Source of the DNA: Phyto melanocephala
Lineage: Eukaryota > Arthropoda > Insecta > Diptera > Rhinophoridae
Reading direction: 5' to 3'
NCBI GenBank assembly: GCA_941918925.1
Contig: OW799237.1
Span: 17,031,201 to 17,095,200, forward strand
Length of the DNA: 64,000 nt
Positions within the stretch are counted from its first letter, which is position 1. Each line of letters begins with the position of its first letter. The notes below the pieces were generated by a model. It was not told the origin of the DNA. It saw nothing but the letters and a program-made list of their open reading frames with translations, and ran no database searches. The position numbers and the translations under genes are program-made. Positions 56,645 to 64,000 of this stretch are shown one piece after another.

Positions 56645-57325
56645 AAAACAAATAAAATTTTTCAAATAATTTTTTGTCTAGCAAGCAATTTACAGTTTTT
56701 ACATAAGAAACAATAAACACAGAAATATATTTATATGAGTACTACGACGGACCTATAAAACGAATTTTACCTTTCTTAGACAGAGTGTTTTCTGGTTGAA
56801 TTTGGCATTATGCCACTATGAAAAATAGGCTCTTCAATGTTATTCAAACAATAATGTTAGTTATGTAGCACAGCAGACAAGTACACCCAACTGTCCAGAA
56901 CTTCGGCATGTGGAAAGAAAGGATTCTTGTAAACATATAATAAAGGTATCTCTAAACATGTCCGGTTTTACGCATAAGTCGATCAATTCGTCTAAAAACG
57001 TAACGGAAGCAGCTATTAAATTTTAAAGGAAATATTTTCGAAAAAAGTTAATAAACTTATAAATGCCAATAAATATTTTAATATTTTAATATTTTGTGCA
57101 GTTGTACGCTATTGGGCTAAACAGTAATAGCAGTTCCAATGTTAGCATTCATATAAAGGCAACACTTTAAGCATTGTGCAAAATATTATTATAAGTAAAA
57201 CGATAAAATAGTTACCGTACAACACTACACATTCTACTGTAGCGAAAACAGCAATGTAAGGAATAATTATGTAAAAAAATCCACGAATTTTCAAATAATT
57301 TTTATTATAAATATAATACTTTTTT
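56645..57325. other. AT-rich DNA, nothing recognised
   Basis: No supported gene; the minus-strand frame at 57142-57339 is not coding-like. Confidence 0.35.
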
Positions 57326-57588
57326 GTAGCCGCCACCAAAAAAAATGGTGGGGCCTATTCATTTGTCATTTCGTTTGCAACACATCGAAATATCCATTTA
57401 AGACCCCATAAAGTATATATATTCTTAGTCTTGGTTTTATTTTATTATGATATAGCTATGTTCGTAAGTCTGTCTGTCTGTCAGTCCGTGTATCTCTGGA
57501 GGGCACGATAGATAGATGGGGGCTCAAATTCTTCCAGAATATTTTCTATACACACAGTTTGTTTGCTATTGAAGATGGACTAAATAGC

Positions 57589-57596
57589 TATATTAG
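57589..57596 (+). repeat. Left 8-bp target duplication
   Basis: TATATTAG precedes the foldback and is repeated at 58380-58387. Joining the flanks gives CTATATTAGGAAGAG, as in the uninterrupted DINE-B (ATATTAGGAAGAG). Confidence 0.8.
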
Positions 57597-58379
57597 CATA
57601 GCTTGGGAATAATGATTAGTAATCCTAATGATTAGCAATTGGATTAGAAATTTTTATTGTGCTTAAAAATTGATTAATTATGATTAGTTAGGCATTTTAG
57701 ACGATTACTAATTGATTAGATTAGAAATAATCAAAAATCTAATCACAATTAGTGACGATTAGCATTTCTAATCAAATCTAATCAAAACTAATCGAAAAAC
57801 TAATTGATTAGATTTCTTGATTATTTTTGATTAGATTTGTTTAGATCAACTATTTTTAACTATTTTTGTGAAAAGAAAATATTTATTTATCACATTTGTT
57901 GCTATATTTACATAATCTAACAGATTTTGAATATTGCATAAAATTGCATACGATTCACCCTGTTCTTAAACTAACACTTGACACAGCTGGTTCACTTTGT
58001 TGTTGTGTTATAATTAATGTTAATTTTCAACGTCTTTTGTGATTTTAATTTTGCTTTATTCAAATTGAAGTGTTCAAAATTATTGGTAAGTAAAAATGCA
58101 CTGATTTTTTTTTATAGCAACAAATGTGATAAATAAATATTTTCTTTTCACAAAAATAGTTAAAAATAGTTGATCTAATTAAATCTAATCAAGAAATTAG
58201 TTTTGATTAGATTTGATTAGAAATGCTAATCGTCACTAATTGTGATTAGCTTTTTGATTATTTCTAATCTAATCAATTAGTAATCTGAAATTTTTATCAA
58301 AATTCTATTCTAATGATTAGATTATTTTATTTTTCTAATCGTAAAGATTTCTAATTCTAATTGAAATTCCCAAGCTATG
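57597..58379. mobile_element. hAT-like foldback element (783 bp) rich in GATTAG motifs
   Basis: The ends are CATAGCTTGGGAA and its exact inverse TTCCCAAGCTATG. The arms, 57597-57905 and 58114-58379, are long inverted repeats, best matched near the centre. They share long words such as GTGAAAAGAAAATATTTATT and ATTAGTGACGATTAGCATTT. The 8-bp duplication TATATTAG on both sides and the CA-x-x-G start fit the hAT superfamily. Each arm holds more than a dozen GATTA/TAATC words, resembling subterminal transposase sites. The unpaired centre of about 210 bp encodes nothing evident. Confidence 0.8.
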
Positions 58380-59394
58380 TATATTAGGAAGAGACTTATA
58401 GCTCGTAATGCAAGAGTAGGCCAAAAATCCATGTCCTTTCAACATCGAATAAAATGCAATTGAGTTCAAACGCATTAGCGTTGACTCATGAATTTTCGGA
58501 TGCATATTTTTTGAAAAAAAAAAAATATTTTTCCTTGAAAATTGTCTAAACCTATGCATTCGAAAAGGAGGTATAGATCAAAATGTACGAAAATTTATAC
58601 CGCACAGAGTATTTTTCGGTATATTTAAAATTTAAGAAATTTATTTAATATAACTGACAAAATTAGATATACGATTCTGAAATTTTGCCAACATTGCTTT
58701 TTGGTCAAAGACTTTATTATAACGGAAAATAAATGTGACACGCCTACTTTTACGCCCACCTCCCATATAACGCTTTATCTCAAATTCATATAATTTCTCT
58801 ATGAATAAAAATTTTGGAATAATAAAGGACTATATTAAATATATACAAGTTGTATTCTTTAGCAGAAATAACTTCGGCACGCCTACTATAACGCCCACTT
58901 TTCACGTTATCTACTGGTAATGAAATTTAAAAGCTCATAAAACCGACAAAATTGCAGGTATGATGATGAAATTTGCCACATATATCGTTCTAGTCAATGT
59001 CATTGTTATTCCAGAAAATTTAGGTGACACACCAACTTAAACGCCTTCCTCCCATATAACGTTTCATCTTAAATTCATATAATTTCTCTATTATAAAAGA
59101 TTTTGGAACAATAAAGGACTATTTTGAAATATCTAAGTTGTGTTTTTTAGCAGAAACTATATTGACATGCCTACGTTAACGCCCAATTTTATTGAAAGAT
59201 TTAATTTACGATAACATTTTACTAGCATATCGAATTTATACAAAGAAAGTGATACATATTTAAGTATAAGGAGGTTATTCCATAGCGATTACAGTTAAAA
59301 AAAAAATAATTAATTTTATGCTATAAAATTCTCAAAATTTGTGATGGGTATAAAAGACTTGGCACAGCCGGATAAAGTGCTCTTACTTTTTTAA

Positions 59395-61850
59395 GTATTT
59401 AATGGATTAATTTAAATAAACCTTATTATTTTTAATTGAGTTTAATTTATAGAGTTCGCTTTTTCAATCAATTGAAATAAATTTTAATATTTTCTGTAGT
59501 TTCCTCCTAATTGTTTAATTAAAATAAATTTTACAGATAATTTTCATATATGAAACTTTCTTTCAAAGATCATTGAATTTGTAAAATATATTAACATTAA
59601 CTTGTAGAATATATTTTTTCTTACCTCTCATATATGCCACTTAAGAAATTATTTACCTTGCATAATAGTTTTCTCTTTTTCTTTCAACATTTCTTTCACC
59701 TTACATAAGCCTTACTTAAAACCATAAATTTTCATTTACACAAAGTTACACAAATGATTACACAAAACTCAAGCATTATAATGTTGCCTTTGTAAGAGCT
59801 TTCTTCTTTTAAATTTATTTAATTATACATTTTCTTCTCACTGTTACACACAGAAGCGTATGAAAACAAAAGAACAAAATCTGAACTTAATTACACAAGA
59901 ATTAATATAAGTGCCCTATTTTATCCTTTTCAAGATTTCCTTCTTAACTCACTAACACCAACTCATCCATTGCTTACGGGCACACTCAAACTGTAATTTC
60001 AAATATTTCTCTTATGCTTCTAGTAAATATTGTATTTAGCTGAAACTACTTACTACTCTAAAACTAGTCTAGACACCATTTCTCATCTGAATAAAATTTG
60101 TAATCCTGGTTAAAAACTTTTTATAAATGTATATAAATAACAAATACACGCACACATAAATAAGTTAAGGTTTCTTGAAAAAATTATGTTTCTTTTCTAT
60201 TTTGTTTTCCTCTGTCGACTTAGGTGTTTGTATTTGTGAGTTTGTGAGTATGTGATTGTTGTTTAATATGTTTGTACCTTCATTCAAGATGTTAATAATG
60301 TTAGTTTCTTTGTTAATGTACTTGTTGTTGTTATTGCTTTGTACCATAAAACTAACAAGTAGTTTTACTTATGACTTGTAGTTATGTATTAATATATACA
60401 TAAACATCCTTATTTAGTTGAAAATTTCTTGAGAATCATCATCATTATTATAACTGTTATATTTCTAAGAGTTTATTTTTTCTTCTGCTGCTACTCACCA
60501 GAATAATGGCTACATAGATGTACATCAAATAAATCTTCTACATAAAGGGGATTTCAACAAGGACATGAGATATAAAAAATAAATGTGATGTGTGTGTGAA
60601 CGTCAGCAAGGGAAGTGAGTGTCATAATCAGACCTTGGTTTTATTGTGTGATTTTTGAAGCCCAAGTTCTGCCCCTGAGTTTCATGTTCATGCAGGCGAC
60701 AAGAGACATGCAGGTGGCAATTTTTTGTGCCAGTATCTCAAGGTTAATGAATAGATACATTTCTAAAGAGTTCTGTCTATCTAAATCATGATATAAATCC
60801 TCAAAAGTTTCAAATATGGTATGCTGTTAGTTACGAAGTAAACTCTTTCAAAATACCAAACAACCAGCTAAAAAACTCTATAAAAAGTCACAAGCATCCC
60901 GTGATGTTAAAGTTTGTCCAAAGCTAGACACAAAAACTAGCACCACTCATTAAAACACTGATTCATATTTCTATTATAGGCCAACAGTATTCATAGATCT
61001 TAATGGTTAAACAAATTCGAATAGAAAGACGAGCATCAGCAATTAAAACATCTATCTCAGCTTTTTGCTTGGAAATACTCACAGCCATTAAACAACATTC
61101 AATTTAAAGAGATCTTTGATTAAGAATTCTGTGATAATTGAGGAGTATAATTAATAACTAAGATAATTTTGAAACAAAGTGAACATAACTGAATTATGTA
61201 CTGCATTTTGATTTCTTCTTCTTTCTGACATAAAAGATAATACCAGCTAACTTTTGTACAGTGAATCCTGCATAACTTATCTCTCTACTGATGTCTTGAA
61301 CACTAATATTACTTCGTGGCGTATTTCTTCTAATGGAAATATGAAAATTGATTTTGTAATGGTGACACACCTCTTACACGTTCAAATTAAAGTTTTCAAG
61401 CTCTTGACCTTGAAGGTGAGGGAGGTCAAGGGAATATAGGCTAAGCACTGGGAATGTTCTCATTTGCACTTCTATATTCAAACAAATACAAATGATAATA
61501 TTTATAGTTTCACAAGTTAAAATTTTTCAAATTCAAATTTCTAAGTCTCAGTACCAAAGAAAATTTAGAAGGGCATTTAAAAATATTTGTCAAAATATTT
61601 TTAATATAAAGATGCAAGAGTTGTGTGAGCAAAAAAAATCTCCGGATCGAGGGACCCTGAACAATGATGCAGTGTGTTGCTTAACATATTAAATTGGAGA
61701 CAAGGAGCGGGATAGGATTCATGGAGTACTGGGGATATCTTTACAAAGAAAAAGGCAAACCACAAAAATTTTAAGTCTAAGTACTAACATTAAAAAATAG
61801 TTTTTGAACAATTTTAATATTTTAGTTGTTATTTGTTGTAAATTATAAAA
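59395..61850. other. AT-rich DNA, nothing recognised
   Basis: Short frames at 60165-60347, 61254-61439 and 61492-61692 show no domain, signal peptide or neighbour support. No repeat family was recognised. Confidence 0.4.
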
Positions 61851-61856
61851 ACTTTC

Positions 61857-61950
61857 CTTGAAGAAGCTACCCAATGTGATAGCGAAATATCGGAAAATAA
61901 AATTAAAACTATATTTTTTATAAAAAAAAGTGATCTCAAGCTCAATACAA
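61857..61950 (+). repeat. Hairpin repeat with hammerhead-like core words
   Basis: TTGAAGAAGCTACCCAATGT, GATAGCGAAATATCGG and then AAGTGATCTCAAGCTC. GCTAtC and GATAGC can pair. It is the best-kept of the three copies (others at 4759 and 46230). TGATCTCAAGC also occurs in the boundary repeat at 56566. Confidence 0.35.
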
Positions 61951-61954
61951 AAAA

Positions 61955-62715
61955 CAACTGTTGGTTAAATTTATGTTGTAAGAATGTAGGGGAGTCGAAG
62001 GATGAATGATGGTTTCAAGAAATGAAAAACAAATGACTTTGTGGCCCAACTTAACTTTCTACCACCAGACAAGCTGCAGTTAAAATTAAGTCTACAATAT
62101 AAACATAGAAGGCAGTAATTCATGATAGAAAAATCCAGAGTCGGAAATGCCTAATAAATAACTTGTTTAAACATGTTTACTGTCGTACAAAAAAATTTTA
62201 AATTGTTAACATCCTTTTGAAAAACCCTTTTACACATGTGCAAAATTTGTATAAATACAGATGTATATACATAAGTATGTATGTACAAACTTTCAAAAAA
62301 ATGTTTATATGTTGTTAAATAAATGAATGCATGTGGCTAGTCATGATATTTTTAAGGTTGTAATGTTGTAAACTAAAGCTTAGCTGATTGTTGGTATATT
62401 TTCTTCTGTTACTATTAAAGTTGTTGCTGTTACAGCAGCAGCAGTAGTATTTTAAACATATAACACAAATTGGTTTTCTTCTCATCAGCAACCTCACTCA
62501 CTGCCTTCATCAACTTGTAGTCTAGTAGGTTTTCGTATGTTGAAGAGGTATTCTTAGTTTCTTTCCTTTCAAGATTTCTCTTTCATATTATAACAAACAT
62601 TAAGTAGGTATATATCATTATACTTAAAGTTGGGGATTAAATTTAAAATTAATTTAAAACTAAGAGGCGGGAGTATAAGGTCTTCTGAAAGTTTTGAAAT
62701 ATGTTGTTTTCTTTA
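61955..62715. other. AT-rich DNA, nothing recognised
   Basis: No gene or repeat could be supported. Confidence 0.4.
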
Positions 62716-62723
62716 ATGAAGTA

Positions 62724-63279
62724 AAGGGTCCGCCATCTAACGTTTTTTTTTCAACTAGTGCTTATTTCGTGAATGGTAACACTTACCTCATATCTAAATT
62801 GACAGACAATTAGTTTTATCCTTACGCTGAATGAATATGATTGTGTCTACGCTTGAAAAACGCTGGGAAAGTGGGCCTGATATTGACTTACAGAAGATGC
62901 CGATTTTGCCAAAAAAAATCATCTTTTCAGATGAAGCTCATTTCGATCTTGGGGCGGGTATGTAAACAAGCAAAATTGTCGCATTTGGGGCACAGAAAAC
63001 CCGCACGCATACATTGAAAAGCCGATACACCCAAAACGAGTCACTGTTTGGTGCGGATTTTGGTCCAGAGGCATAATTGGGCCATTAGCAAGGAGTGGGC
63101 GTTACAGTCAATGGCGAAGATTATAGGGCCATGCTAAACGAACTTTTGTTTACAAAAATTGAAGAATAGGATATTGGCAACATTTGGTTTCAACAGAACA
63201 GCGCTACGTGCCACACAGAAAATATTCAGTAGTTTTTTTTACAGCATTTTCCAAAAAAAAAGTTATTTGTCGGACCCTT
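62724..63279 (+). mobile_element. Internally deleted Tc1/mariner element (556 bp)
   Basis: TA flanks and ends AAGGGTCCGCCATCTAACG and CGGACCCTT define it. The left end matches the minus-strand start of the 32384-32931 copy for about 70 bp. Broken frames give KKIIFSDEAHFDLG (first Asp), YVNKQNCRIWGTENPHAYIE, VTVWCGFWSRGIIGP, YRAMLNELLFTKIEE, a stop, and IWFQQNSATCHT (second Asp changed to Asn). It then jumps to the 3' repeat. The N-terminal DNA-binding half and the third catalytic part are deleted, as in its sister copy. Confidence 0.8.
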
Positions 63280-63284
63280 TATGT

Positions 63285-64000
63285 AGTTTGTTTTGGTTGA
63301 CTTGAAGCTGTTAAATTTTAAAATTTTGAATCAAGTGTTTTTTAAAAACACCTTTGCCACTTAAAAATTTATTTCAAATATTTACACAATTCAATGCAAA
63401 TATCTGTTTTTTGTACCAAAAAATACTTTCACTGACTGATCGTTCTTAAAGAAGCAGTTATTTTCAACGGTTCATATCAGAAGAAGTACTGTCTTTTGAA
63501 TTCAAATAATAATTATTTTGGTAGCCTTAATAGAAGTTAAAACTTTTTTGCACCTACAGATGAACTTTCTTATGATTTCTTATGCTCTTTTGTGATCGAA
63601 CATTGATTAGTAGTATTATGAAAACTTAAAATATGTTCGCTTTAGTAGAAGACAAATCGTATTATAATTCATCCAAAATCACAAAAAAAAGGATATTTCA
63701 AAAAATTATTTCAGCTACGTATGCAGATCGGACGAAAAATTTTCTGAAGCTAATTTTTGTATATTTTTTCGTATTAAAATTTTTTAATAAAATCTTGTAT
63801 TAGTAAAAGATGTCTTAAAATTATCTATATAAACATACATATGTATATAAATTGTTCTTGGTAGAAATATGTTGTTTAATAAAAAATTTTCTCTTTTCTA
63901 CCCGATTTTTTAATTCAAAAAATTAATAAAAAAATAAAAAGCAACAAACATTTACCAGCTTTTGTACTTGAGCTTAAAGCTGCATATATAAGACATTAAA
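63285..64000. other. AT-rich DNA to the window end, nothing recognised
   Basis: No gene or repeat was seen in this stretch. Confidence 0.4.

Larger units (their letters stand above)
57328..59392 (+). mobile_element. DINE-B, split by a hAT-like foldback
   Basis: The head CCGCCACCAAAAAAAATGG, GACCCCATAAAGTATATATA, a short GTCY run and the CATCGAATAAAATG block are present. Two repeat-like core segments (58736 and about 59025) follow. The tail reads GTGATGGGTATAAAAGACTT, GGCACAGCCGGATAAAG and TGCTCTTACTTTTT. Point changes weaken the terminal hairpin. The foldback at 57597-58379 sits in the head part. The TTTATACAAAGAAAGTG near 59237 is the empty site for the mariner in the 48443 copy. Confidence 0.8.

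Overview
The window looks like nuclear DNA from a higher (brachyceran, probably calyptrate) fly. It is very AT-rich, lacks long open frames, and carries dipteran mobile-element families: DINE-1/INE-1-like non-autonomous Helitrons, several Tc1/mariner remnants, non-LTR retrotransposon fragments, a tRNA-derived SINE, MITEs and fly-type ACAT/TG microsatellites. No large conserved protein gene is present, so the window is probably intergenic or lies inside a very long intron. All family assignments were made by eye and from memory; no search was run.

Layout. 1-5.2 kb: background with two decayed non-LTR RNase H-region fragments on the minus strand. 5.27-9.91 kb: a candidate TA-flanked element with AAGTTAA-rich ends and a DINE fragment inside. 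9.9-14.6 kb: plain AT-rich DNA. 14.6-15.9 kb: a direct repeat around a DINE (subfamily A). 16.4-19.2 kb: two convergent histidine-rich mini-genes with GATA-site-rich upstream regions, separated by a DINE (subfamily B). 20.2-20.6 kb and 24.9-25.2 kb: two SINE copies with clear target-site duplications. 23.5-24.3 kb: an A-rich, T-poor tract that may be a non-coding exon. 26.2-27.7 kb: a TA-flanked element with a DINE-A inside. 29-31 kb: candidate small secreted-peptide genes, the best with a six-cysteine spacing, a TATA box and a polyadenylation signal. 32-37.6 kb: mariner copies, an isolated exon-like segment and a 131-bp palindromic MITE. 39.0-39.3 kb: a candidate spliced gene for a 77-residue membrane protein. 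40-41.5 kb: a 5'-truncated LINE. 43-45.5 kb: a mariner and a DINE-A.

The most structured part is 46-59.4 kb. A DINE-B with four 288-bp tandem repeats lies tail-to-tail with a DINE-A whose interior has grown to 5.6 kb by nested duplication. The pair is bracketed by inverted and direct repeats. A further DINE-B carries a hAT-like foldback with an 8-bp target duplication. The last 4.6 kb is plain DNA apart from one more mariner derivative.

The candidate host genes (16761-16916, 18737-19003, 30482-30709, 39014-39289) are all small. Apart from the two histidine-rich genes, which look like a locally duplicated pair, nothing suggests that they act together.
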